Shown here piece by piece: positions 23,907 through 31,909 of a stretch of 64,000 nt of DNA. Source of the DNA: Candidatus Saganbacteria bacterium (GTDB lineage: Bacteria > Margulisbacteria > WOR-1 > XYC2-FULL-46-14 > XYC2-FULL-37-10); assembly GCA_016223245.1 (NCBI GenBank), contig JACRPL010000012.1, positions 52,475 to 116,474 of the forward strand. Direction: 5' to 3'. Each line of letters opens with the position of its first letter. Positions within the stretch are counted from its first letter, which is position 1. Under the pieces are notes generated by a model, which ran no database searches, was not told the origin of the DNA, and saw nothing but the letters and a program-made list of their open reading frames with translations. The position numbers were made by a program, and so were the translations under genes.

Positions 23907-26291
23907 TTAAAAAAGGTTTCTCAGATTAAAAGCGATATTTCTTAAAAAGTTTTTAAACCCAACAAACCGGTGAATTCCCCAGAGGATGCTAAAAAGCTGG
24001 TACTCTGGATAAAAATCCATATAAAACCCGGATGAAATATTTTCGGTCATTTTCACTCCCATAAATGCCATTAAGGCCAAGGTTCCGACAATCTCAAAAT
24101 TTCCAAAGTCACCCACTGCTGCATGCTTTTTTCTTGGCGTTGCTTTATACAGCTGATCAGATTCTCTTTTAAATAAGACTTTTGCTGAGTGAAAAAGACC
24201 TCTTAAATAGTAGAAATTCATGAAAAAACTTATCGACAATCCATCAATCAGGTTCTTGAAGGAATATTTTGTTGAAGAAGTAATAACATGAAAATATGTT
24301 GTTAAATAAAGAAAAAATGGAATCGTTTCAATCTCGAAATATTCATGATGAAGGGGCGATTCCAAAAGAAAGGTTGCCGTAACCGCGACCGGCAGAATAT
24401 TTAATCCCAATACATAATTAAATCTTAATGCGACTTCTTTCGCGTCTATAGCTGAATAAACCCCATTTGCAATATCCCGATACAATATTCTTGCGATTCT
24501 TAATCCTCCCGAAGCCCACCGGGTTCTCTGAACCTCCAGAGCTTTCATGTTCATCGGACTAAAGGTTTGGCATTGATCTTCCGGTGAAGTAATAATTTCG
24601 TAGCCGTTTCTCCTTAGTTTGAGACTGTTTTCCACGTCTTCAATAAGGGTTTCAGCTAGAAAATCACCTTTCTTTTTCATCGCTTCATAGCGCCAAGTCC
24701 CGTTGAATCCAAGCCAAAAACCGCTGGAATAAGCCGTCATACCGATTGAGACTGGCAGGAACCAGAACGAATGGATTGCAGACGCAGACGCAATATTGGT
24801 TGGCTCCGGCGATGGCAGTAAATACGGCGACTGAATTAGGCCTACAGATTGATTTTCCTCTTTTTCCATATAGACTATTTTTCTTACTAAATAATCCGGT
24901 TTTGCAATTGTATCGGAATCAAAAGTTGAGACATATTGCGGCGCCGGGGTATGCTCCCCAATTGGTGAGGACACCAGAATTGTTCTCCCTTCTTCGTCTG
25001 TTGCCATTGCCCATGTTCCACCCAAAAGCGAAGTATAGGCGGTAAGATTCCTAGCTTTTGTTTTTTCCTGTTCCAGATTTGCGTATTTTGTCCTAAGAAA
25101 GATGTCCAAATCGGCATTAAATATTCGGGAGCACTCAAGATACATTTCTTCAATCTCTGAATTACTGTTTACCCCGCGCATTGCCATGTAACACTCCTGT
25201 GCCCTGGAAGCATAATATTCGGACTGCCTTTGGAAAGTATGTTCAATCAAGTACTGATCAGTCGGATAAGATGAAGTAGAATTCTGAATTTCTATAGCTT
25301 TTCTCGAAAACCATTTGCTAACTGATAGGTAAACGGCGCTCAGCACCCGGAATTCTTCGCCCAGATCAACATGATCAAATGTTTTTCTTCGATTAAAGCC
25401 ATCGACCGCTTTCATTGTTTCATCATGGCAAACGGCTAATTCTCTTTTTATTTCTCTAATCAGTTCTAATGTTTGTTCTGTGTTATCCAGAACCTCGGGA
25501 TTACTTCTGTGGACATCGTTTCCCAGAAGAAGCACAACTTTTTTATTTCCGTAAGTCTGTAAGCAATGACTGTAAAGAGAGCGTCTTAATAATTCAGGGT
25601 CTTCCATATGAGAAGGTATTATCGTCAGTGACATTGGTTGGTTTTCAGCAGATTTCAACCTATGCACTTCAGTCGCGGTAGCTTCGGTAAAATTACTTTC
25701 CAAAGCATAACTTTTTAGTCTTGAAGTGTGGAAAACGAAAATTTGCGATAAAAAATAAAAGTTTGGCATACACCATGCCATTTCCAACAATGACCGCAGG
25801 AGACTAACATCCCCGAAGTTACTAACCATTTCAAACGCGATAAAAGCATTGCTGAAAAGAGACGCTGTCGCAGTTGCCCAAAAAAGTCCGCGAGCCCGAA
25901 AGTATTCCTTGCCTAAATAGGGATTTTTCTCTTTTATTTTACCATCTAATACTGCGCTTATTTCACCTAAGTTTTTCGAGGCAACTTTTATACCTTCCCT
26001 GGGAATAAACTCCATCACCGGCAATGGACCACAATCTATTATGCCTTTATCTACGGCTATGCCATTGGGCATAATGGTAATCGGCTTATCTGAATACCTT
26101 GCGACTTCAAAGACATTATGTGCCAACCGCGAAGTGCCTACCAATCTTGGATTTCCGCCCAAGCAGGCTCTCATAATATTTACCGCTCCAACCGCGGTAT
26201 TTGTCAGCCTAGAAACGACCGTGTTTCGGCTGAAACCTGATGTTGCGATATTATGATAAGTCCCGCTTACATTTGATAATCCATTAAACAT
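23907..26291 (-). CDS. Processive-type GT2 membrane glycosyltransferase
   Basis: 794 residues. Hydrophobic segments at ~135-190 and several after residue 510 frame a cytosolic GT2 domain. Catalytic signature: TIIPSHMED (223-231) for the nucleotide side, DSD at 458-460, the ED base pair at 551-552 (EDVENSLKLRRNG), and QxxRW at Q588, R591, W592, as in cellulose, hyaluronan and similar synthases. Unusual: ~190 residues between the first alpha/beta unit and DSD (about 260-445) are a long helical insertion. Start at 26291 has GAGGGAAAATC ahead. Nine bases from the kinase-fusion gene. Probably polymerises an activated sugar and feeds it across the inner membrane; product unknown. Confidence 0.8.
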   Translation of the reverse strand: MFNGLSNVSGTYHNIATSGFSRNTVVSRLTNTAVGAVNIMRACLGGNPRLVGTSRLAHNVFEVARYSDKPITIMPNGIAVDKGIIDCGPLPVMEFIPREGIKVASKNLGEISAVLDGKIKEKNPYLGKEYFRARGLFWATATASLFSNAFIAFEMVSNFGDVSLLRSLLEMAWCMPNFYFLSQIFVFHTSRLKSYALESNFTEATATEVHRLKSAENQPMSLTIIPSHMEDPELLRRSLYSHCLQTYGNKKVVLLLGNDVHRSNPEVLDNTEQTLELIREIKRELAVCHDETMKAVDGFNRRKTFDHVDLGEEFRVLSAVYLSVSKWFSRKAIEIQNSTSSYPTDQYLIEHTFQRQSEYYASRAQECYMAMRGVNSNSEIEEMYLECSRIFNADLDIFLRTKYANLEQEKTKARNLTAYTSLLGGTWAMATDEEGRTILVSSPIGEHTPAPQYVSTFDSDTIAKPDYLVRKIVYMEKEENQSVGLIQSPYLLPSPEPTNIASASAIHSFWFLPVSIGMTAYSSGFWLGFNGTWRYEAMKKKGDFLAETLIEDVENSLKLRRNGYEIITSPEDQCQTFSPMNMKALEVQRTRWASGGLRIARILYRDIANGVYSAIDAKEVALRFNYVLGLNILPVAVTATFLLESPLHHEYFEIETIPFFLYLTTYFHVITSSTKYSFKNLIDGLSISFFMNFYYLRGLFHSAKVLFKRESDQLYKATPRKKHAAVGDFGNFEIVGTLALMAFMGVKMTENISSGFYMDFYPEYQLFSILWGIHRFVGFKNFLRNIAFNLRNLF

Positions 26292-26300
26292 GATTTTCCC

Positions 26301-29300
26301 TCATCTTAATCTCACTTGCGGTTCTAGTATTTCCAACGACCGATCGGCTATGATTTGAAAAACATGATCAACAGACTTAAGCTGAGTATGTCTTTGACTT
26401 TTTGGAACTACTAAGTATGTTGGATCAAGTAGGCTGATTAGGTCCCCGTAGGATTTTTCGAATTGGATCACTGGAACACTTTGCGTTGTTCCATCACCAA
26501 GAGATTCCTGAACATACTTCAAAACAACGTTGATTGGTATTTTTTCAGCCAAAGCTGCCACTGCTTCATTTATTCTAGTTTGTTCAGTTTGATTGCTATG
26601 CGAGGCAGAAACCATCTCTGATTCAGTGATTCCAACTAAACTTAAAAGCACCCTAATTTCCATCCAGGTGGTAATTGGATTGAAGTACGGATTTTGGAGT
26701 GGAATGGCCCTTTCTCGAAAACTGAAGTCTTCCAAAATAGCAACCATGTCATGTATTCTATAAGGGCCGCCTCCGCGATCAAAAAGCCTGGGAACAACTT
26801 CAGCGGTACTTCCCCGGTCATATTGAGCGTGGAGAGCTAGGATTGCCGGATCAATAGTGGCTAATAGATTATCATTGCAAGAAACCATCATTCTTCCCAC
26901 CCCGCGCTCAATCAATCTGCCTAAAGTGAAATTGGATATAATTGAAAGGAACGAAAAGAGATGACCAGGTGAAGCCAGCTCAACAGATTTTTCCACTCCT
27001 TGCGATAAATAAATACTTCCTTCTCCTTGTTCCTTTGACTGACCCTTTAAAGCTTCTCTTTTCCTTCTGATAGCTTCCTCTCCCAGCACAGAAATATTTC
27101 CTTCTCTGAGATATTCAAACCAGTAATCCAGATCTCCGACTGTTGGGACAAGCTTGTGAGTAACCGCATGGGTGCAACAATAAACGTCTTTCGGTGGAAA
27201 TCCAAAATAACCTTCTCTTTGTAGTATTTTTTCAGTTCTTTCGTGAGTAAAAAAGCCATTCAAAAAAATGGGTAGAATAAGGCTCCCGTAAGCTTCCCGC
27301 GCATAAGCCGCATTTCCCAATTTTAATTCAATTGGAGACCGATATTTGCCATGCAGATCAAACAAAGGACTAAACCCTTTTGCTACATTACCGCCGAAAC
27401 GCGAGCTTTCACCACCGTTGAGAATAACAAAAGCAAGGGGATTCCTTAAAAGAGCAAGTCCTGCCATGAATTGAGCTGCATATTCCTCCGACCCAATTAA
27501 TGGAGCAAGCTTAACTTGTCCCCCCTCATCTGGGTCAACTGCTTGCACTTCTGCCGACTCAATTCTGACATTTGTTTTTAGTGATAATTCTCTGGCTTGA
27601 TACATCCTTTGGAGTTGTCTAAATGTGGCCTCGTCATATCCATATCTAACTTTTAGGTCTTCTACCATTTGAGCACCAGAATCTTCTGAAAGAGGAAGGG
27701 CAACGACCTTGTGCCATGAACCAACTATTCTTTCAACATCTACTCTGTTATGAACTTGGACTTGCGCGCCCTCTTTATTAACCGTGAAGCAATAAACCCG
27801 AGGACCGGAAGGGAAGGACATTTGACCCGATAGATCATGTTGAGCTTGTTCAGATATCCCCAAAAAAGATTCCTCAAACTCCGCTTTCCTTTTCGGATTA
27901 ACAAAAAAAATTCCTCCCGCTCCAGCCCTTCCGCCAGTCGAATCATATCCCCAGAGATCTACCCTAAATATTGCTTTTAGCCGCTGATAAACTAATTGGT
28001 GATACGCGTTATTTGAGAGAGGGCTGATTATTGTGCGGTCAACAAAATCGGCCGCTTCCAATTCACCAAGTTTTTCCGCGTCTCCTTTTAATAAGGCCAA
28101 ATATATCTCATCAAATCTTGCTTCTGTTCTTAATCGGGCATCCCATGCCGGTTCAGCCCTTAAGAAATATTGCTCCGAAATCAACCTCAACACCGGACCG
28201 ACATCTACCCCTGTTCCGCCGTTTACCAAAACCAAGGAATCTATAATTCTTTTAATAACACTATCTTCTAAATTAAGCGGTTCATACCTTGGCAGTAAGG
28301 ATCCTTTACTGTCAGGGTCAAGTATTGGATCCGCCGATTGTCCAAGAATTCGTTTGAAGCCCCCCCACATTCCTCCGTAATCTTGCCATCCGCCTCCGCT
28401 GCCACCCACCCATTCCGCATAAATGCAGCGGGAAGCCGCTTCCACTTTTTCTTTTTCACTGACCGTTGGAATACCCGGATCGCTTTGTCCTGAAAAGCGG
28501 AGGAGTCCAATAATTAGCGCCGCCAATAAATTAGTGCTAACCGCGAGTCCGGATCCCCGAGGAATATCTGTGACTGATGAAACAACTTCAAACCCCTTAT
28601 AACTAACGTTTTGCGACATAAACGTTTTAAGCAAAGTAAGAAGCGGCACCTCGCTTTCCTTGTTTTTTAGCGCGGGCGGAACAATTCCACTGGCAACAAT
28701 TGCCGCTTTCAATAATGACAGCTCATCGTTTTGCATATCAAACAAATCGTTTAAATCTGTTACCAATTTTGTCCGTCCAAGGTCAAGAGAAGTAATACGA
28801 ATTCCTTCTTCTTTAATTGGTTTCACTATTACTTTGATTGGTGGTGCGCTTGATACGCTATTGTCACTACGCATATTTATAGAAATATTAATACACCGGG
28901 CTTTCGAAGGCCGATCCATTGCCAGGAAAAATATGTCCGAACCGACAGAGCTAGTGAGTTCGATTCTAACGGGCATGTTAATTTCTTCCGCATGCTCAGC
29001 ATAAAAATCTGGGTTGCGCAAACGATATCTTCCCAATTCTTGAAAATCACGGAATTGGGGCGTTCTAGCTGCGATACTTTTTAATACCAGATCTTTCGCT
29101 AGTTGATATGCAATCCCGAAATAAGCCATACCAACTGCTCTTAGCGTTGCTTCCGGATATTGGCTTGAAAGAATTTCGTTTTTTTCGTGCCAATTGATAA
29201 TTACACGAAAGTTTCGCTGCTCAATTGCTTTAGATATTTCGAACGGAACCGTTCCGACGCTTAATAATCCAGATTGATCCGGCAAGTAATGATCAAACAA

Positions 29301-29573
29301 TCTCCCCAATAACATTGCCGCGCGAATTCGATGGAAATTATTATCAGTTGTTCTGAAGAAGCCCGAAAGATCTCTCGCTTGATCCATAAGCTCTGGCCGA
29401 TTTAATCTCTTAAATAATCTTTGTTCTGTGGTATCTGCCAATCCGGACGCTCCTCTAACAACCGCAACCGAATTAATCGCTCCTCTGCGGTAAGCAATAT
29501 CAGCCGGTGCGACACCCACTCCTCCATGCAGCCTGGCCAGCTCGTTTACTACTAAAGAAATTCTACTCGGCAT
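26301..29573 (-). CDS. GHMP sugar kinase / UDP-sugar pyrophosphorylase fusion
   Basis: 1,090 residues. Residues ~1-190 are helical, without clear match. ~200-630 is a GHMP kinase: PRGSGLAVSTNLLAALI (338-354) is the ATP loop, GSGGGWQDYGGMWGGFK (391-407) resembles the fucokinase/FKP signature, and GGRAGAGGIFF (547-557) is the C-terminal GHMP motif. ~660-1090 is a UDPGP-family nucleotidyltransferase: VILNGGESSRFGGNVAKG (716-733), then PGHLFSFLSIISN and VSCNDNLL. So one polypeptide could make a sugar 1-phosphate and then an NDP-sugar. In FKP the order is reversed and the transferase differs. ATG overlaps the SIS gene by 11 bases. Sugar unknown; fucose- or heptose-like are candidates. Confidence 0.8.
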   Translation of the reverse strand: MPSRISLVVNELARLHGGVGVAPADIAYRRGAINSVAVVRGASGLADTTEQRLFKRLNRPELMDQARDLSGFFRTTDNNFHRIRAAMLLGRLFDHYLPDQSGLLSVGTVPFEISKAIEQRNFRVIINWHEKNEILSSQYPEATLRAVGMAYFGIAYQLAKDLVLKSIAARTPQFRDFQELGRYRLRNPDFYAEHAEEINMPVRIELTSSVGSDIFFLAMDRPSKARCINISINMRSDNSVSSAPPIKVIVKPIKEEGIRITSLDLGRTKLVTDLNDLFDMQNDELSLLKAAIVASGIVPPALKNKESEVPLLTLLKTFMSQNVSYKGFEVVSSVTDIPRGSGLAVSTNLLAALIIGLLRFSGQSDPGIPTVSEKEKVEAASRCIYAEWVGGSGGGWQDYGGMWGGFKRILGQSADPILDPDSKGSLLPRYEPLNLEDSVIKRIIDSLVLVNGGTGVDVGPVLRLISEQYFLRAEPAWDARLRTEARFDEIYLALLKGDAEKLGELEAADFVDRTIISPLSNNAYHQLVYQRLKAIFRVDLWGYDSTGGRAGAGGIFFVNPKRKAEFEESFLGISEQAQHDLSGQMSFPSGPRVYCFTVNKEGAQVQVHNRVDVERIVGSWHKVVALPLSEDSGAQMVEDLKVRYGYDEATFRQLQRMYQARELSLKTNVRIESAEVQAVDPDEGGQVKLAPLIGSEEYAAQFMAGLALLRNPLAFVILNGGESSRFGGNVAKGFSPLFDLHGKYRSPIELKLGNAAYAREAYGSLILPIFLNGFFTHERTEKILQREGYFGFPPKDVYCCTHAVTHKLVPTVGDLDYWFEYLREGNISVLGEEAIRRKREALKGQSKEQGEGSIYLSQGVEKSVELASPGHLFSFLSIISNFTLGRLIERGVGRMMVSCNDNLLATIDPAILALHAQYDRGSTAEVVPRLFDRGGGPYRIHDMVAILEDFSFRERAIPLQNPYFNPITTWMEIRVLLSLVGITESEMVSASHSNQTEQTRINEAVAALAEKIPINVVLKYVQESLGDGTTQSVPVIQFEKSYGDLISLLDPTYLVVPKSQRHTQLKSVDHVFQIIADRSLEILEPQVRLR

Positions 29574-30732
29574 TCGCTTCTTCCCCTTGTGCTAATGCAG
29601 TCAAAATTAAGCTAAGTGCAATTCTTTGACCGTCTTCCGCTCTGGTATAACTCCTAAAGCATCCTTCATCGGGAACAAGGAAAGCAAGTTCTTTCATTGG
29701 TTCTCTTCCAATAACTCCTCCATCGCCAAAACCCAGCAGCCCAATTCGTCTCGCTTGTGGAAAACTTCGGAACGCGTGTGCGATGTTTTCAGAATTTCCG
29801 CTCGCGCTCATACCAAAGAGAACATCTCCCTTGGCAACCCCCAGTTTAGAGAGCATGTTCGCAAATCCTTCTTTTTTGTATCTGCCCTGACTGATGCTGA
29901 GCGTGATTGCTTCTACGAATGCAGTTAGATCAACGATATTCCGATATGCTTTTGGCCGATCCCGAAAAGCATGCCTAAGACCTTCGGTTAAATAGGAAGA
30001 AAACGTGGTGCAAGCGCCGTTTCCAAAAGAAAACAACGAATGGCCGGAAAATACTTGTGCCCTAATTAGGGAAGCTATTTGAGACAATATATCCAAACTA
30101 AACTGATCCTGCTCAAGCGACCGAAGCAACAATTCCCAGTACCCAGATAACGATCTGGCACCCAAATCATGGAAAGTTGAATCTAATTCAAAAGCCTGAT
30201 TCACCCCTAAGTAATGCATAATCACTTGAGCCACATCCCTGGCAGTCGATGAACTTTCAGAATCAATACGGACAAAACAATGCGTCCGTTCAATCGGTTG
30301 CGCGCTCCTACCAATAAGCAGATTTATTCCATTGTGATCATAATTGTACGCAAAAGCTTCTTCCAATACCGGGTTAGGACCATCCAAGTGGAATCCAACG
30401 AGCAAATCATGATTTCCAAAACCCCTGAGATGCAAAAATCGGGACAAAAGATCTTCGCTCGGATAATCATTTCCAAATGCCGTAATCGTCGAGCTTCCTA
30501 GGCTGACTATTTTGAGTTGTGCGGATTTTATCCAATCAACTTGCGCGTGAGAAGCTAGTGAAAAATCGGCTCCCGTTCCGAAAACAACGACATCATTCCC
30601 TTGTCTCCTTGAAGTTCTCATTAAACTTGAACAAGCATGCACGTCTTGTTTGCCCGCAAGTACCACTCTTCCCGCGGTCTGGGTAACAGACTTTAGATAC
30701 CTGTCCATTTTCCCAACCATCATTCCATTCAT
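29563..30732 (-). CDS. Tandem SIS-domain sugar-phosphate isomerase (GmhA-like)
   Basis: 389 residues from ATG 30732, chosen because AAGGAGG lies 8 bases upstream; an ATG at 30753 would overlap the preceding gene. Two SIS domains: first ~45-180 (VVFGTGADFSLASHAQVDW; TITAFGNDYPSEDLLSRF closely follows the GmhA TAIxND...F(S)R pattern), second ~230-385 (FSFGNGACTTFSSYLTEGL; FGMSASGNSENIAHAF). GmhA makes heptose 7-phosphate from sedoheptulose 7-phosphate as a tetramer; a tandem copy suggests an internally paired form. In the first half the usual SxSGNS loop is replaced by FHLDGPNP, so that half may be structural. Precedes the kinase fusion. Confidence 0.75.
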   Translation of the reverse strand: MNGMMVGKMDRYLKSVTQTAGRVVLAGKQDVHACSSLMRTSRRQGNDVVVFGTGADFSLASHAQVDWIKSAQLKIVSLGSSTITAFGNDYPSEDLLSRFLHLRGFGNHDLLVGFHLDGPNPVLEEAFAYNYDHNGINLLIGRSAQPIERTHCFVRIDSESSSTARDVAQVIMHYLGVNQAFELDSTFHDLGARSLSGYWELLLRSLEQDQFSLDILSQIASLIRAQVFSGHSLFSFGNGACTTFSSYLTEGLRHAFRDRPKAYRNIVDLTAFVEAITLSISQGRYKKEGFANMLSKLGVAKGDVLFGMSASGNSENIAHAFRSFPQARRIGLLGFGDGGVIGREPMKELAFLVPDEGCFRSYTRAEDGQRIALSLILTALAQGEEANAE

Positions 30733-30733
30733 T

Positions 30734-31402
30734 CTAACCGCCTCCTTGAGCAAGTGAAAACATCAAACTTATTTCTCCAAGAGAAATTACTGAAAAATCC
30801 GGAATATATTTCACGTATTTGAATGGAGTTGTGTCTAACCTTGTTTGCTCCAACATTGTTCCGACTACGATACACTTAAGGCCGGCTCGGTTTTGTGCTT
30901 CAATTCCAATTAATGAATCTTCAAATCCGAAACAATCGTATGAAAAAAGCCCGATTGCGCCGCAAGCTTTTGCATATATTTCCGGATCCGGCTTAGGTTT
31001 AGCCACCTGCGAAACATCAATTACCGCGGTAAAGCCTGCGCGGATGCCTAATGACCCTAACACAAATTCTGCTTCATTTTTCGAAGAAGATGTAGCTAAT
31101 GCGATCGGCACTCCGCTACTTCTGATTGATTCAAAAAAATTATGAAATCCGGGAACAACAATTTTTAATATTTGAGATCGAAGTAGTTCTTCATAAATTC
31201 GATTTTTTTCCTGGCAGATTGCCGCCATTTTGTGATCAGGTATCTGGGATTGAAAAAGGAGCCTGGCCGAATCAGGACTGGCTGTACCGAAAACATCCCG
31301 CGTATAATCTAATTGCCAATTCCATTGTAATGAATGGACAGTTGCAATTCCTCTCCATGCGGCTTCATGAACCGGACAGGTGTGGATGATTACTCCGTCC
31401 AT
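30734..31402 (-). CDS. HAD-family phosphatase/phosphomutase with unclear start
   Basis: 222 residues from the only nearby ATG; beta-phosphoglucomutase-like HAD subfamily. Motifs: MDGVI (loop I), ALATSSSKNEAEFVL (motif II), KPKPDPEIYAKA (motif III Lys), FGFEDSLIGIEAQNRAG (motif IV). Problem: the nucleophile Asp of FDMDG is the codon just before this ATG, so an active enzyme must start upstream. The frame is open for 13 more codons (RAGHRFGIVFD) but has no ATG, GTG or TTG; only ATT at 31414 or a shift at the A7 run (31451-31457) could supply one. Its TAG ends just before the SIS gene's ATG. May be truncated at the island edge. Confidence 0.65.
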   Translation of the reverse strand: MDGVIIHTCPVHEAAWRGIATVHSLQWNWQLDYTRDVFGTASPDSARLLFQSQIPDHKMAAICQEKNRIYEELLRSQILKIVVPGFHNFFESIRSSGVPIALATSSSKNEAEFVLGSLGIRAGFTAVIDVSQVAKPKPDPEIYAKACGAIGLFSYDCFGFEDSLIGIEAQNRAGLKCIVVGTMLEQTRLDTTPFKYVKYIPDFSVISLGEISLMFSLAQGGG

Positions 31403-31506
31403 ATCAAAGACAATGCCGAAACGATGGCCTGCTCTGCTTACTAAATGATTTTTTTAGGATGTGGCATCCTTCCCGATTTTGTTAAAACGATAGAAGATAA
31501 AAATTA

Positions 31507-31552
31507 AAAATCGCTCTTCGCAGGGGGTGTGGGGGAGGCGAAGAGCGATTTT
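31507..31552. terminator. Bidirectional terminator hairpin, right element
   Basis: AAAATCGCTCTTCGC (31507-31521) pairs with GCGAAGAGCGATTTT (31538-31552), 15 bp around a 16-base G-rich loop (G5 TGT G5 on the plus strand). Minus-strand tail is GATTTTTAATTTTT, an excellent U-run that would stop transcripts from tRNA-Tyr/rlmB entering the island. Confidence 0.8.
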
Positions 31553-31585
31553 CGGAAGCCCTACATTCTACCGAGATTCTTCTTC

Positions 31586-31614
31586 TTGCACCCATGAATA
31601 GTGTTGGGTATAAT
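31586..31614 (+). promoter_or_regulatory. Outward promoter in right flanking element
   Basis: TTGCAC (31586-31591), 17-base spacer, TATAAT (31609-31614). Directed out of the island toward tRNA-Tyr, antisense to that gene. No convincing gene follows; a 41-codon frame from 31622 is mostly tRNA antisense. Confidence 0.65.
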
Positions 31615-31646
31615 CAGAGGAATGGTTCGGGAAGGAATTGGACGAG

Positions 31647-31714
31647 CCATTTTAATTGCGCAGCGAACCATCGCTGGCGGGGTTGGGCGGCTTGTCGCTG
31701 CGCAATTAAAATGG
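31647..31714. repeat. Perfect 20-bp inverted repeat by tRNA-Tyr
   Basis: ccattttaattgcgcagcga (31647-31666) and its exact complement (31695-31714) enclose 28 bases. The right arm overlaps the 3' end of tRNA-Tyr by 3 bases. Could fold after the tRNA on the minus strand; no U-run follows. Confidence 0.85.
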
Positions 31715-31794
31715 AGAGGGAAGGATTTGAACCTTCGAACCCGTTAGGGACCTGATTTACAGTCAGGGGCATTTGGCCACTTTGCTACCTCTCC
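31712..31794 (-). tRNA. tRNA-Tyr (anticodon GTA)
   Basis: Minus-strand cloverleaf with long variable arm: acceptor GGAGAGG/CCTCTCC, anticodon stem CCTGA/TCAGG around CTGTAAA giving GTA (tyrosine), T-arm GGTTCAAATCC, discriminator A. Not a TAG suppressor. Confidence 0.93.
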
Positions 31795-31881
31795 TCGCTA
31801 TGCTCGGAATGACCAAATCCCAATTTCCAAATCCCAACAATGAATTAATTATATCTATAATTATCGCGAAGCGAAACAATG

Positions 31882-31902
31882 TTGGTCATTGGTCATTGGT
31901 CA
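31882..31902. repeat. Short tandem repeat, TTGGTCA x3
   Basis: Three exact TTGGTCA units followed by a degenerate TTGATGA, just after the stop of rlmB. A related stretch (gaccaataaccaatgac) occurs at 33890-33906 and inside mutL, so it is a dispersed sequence type. Confidence 0.7.
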
Positions 31903-31909
31903 TTGATGA

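Larger units (their letters stand above)
31498..31650. repeat. Island-flanking inverted element, right copy
   Basis: Reverse-complement match to 18891-19070 (see left copy for shared blocks), lacking the ~30-base palindrome-bearing insert. Ends in GACGAGCCAT, where a separate 20-bp inverted repeat begins. Orientation relative to the left copy is inverted, so recombination between them would flip the whole 12.4-kb segment. Confidence 0.85.

Noticed and set aside
19275..31402. Reassignment of TAG to an amino acid across the genome
   Set aside because: Many real genes here end in TAG (fliQ, fliR, srkA, the SIS gene, the HAD gene), so genome-wide recoding is excluded; only local read-through or mutation remains possible.
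31622..31744. 41-codon frame downstream of the right element's promoter
   Set aside because: Most of it is the 20-bp inverted repeat and antisense of tRNA-Tyr; no Shine-Dalgarno.
31882..31902. TTGGTCA repeats as a CRISPR array
   Set aside because: Units are adjacent without spacers and only three long.
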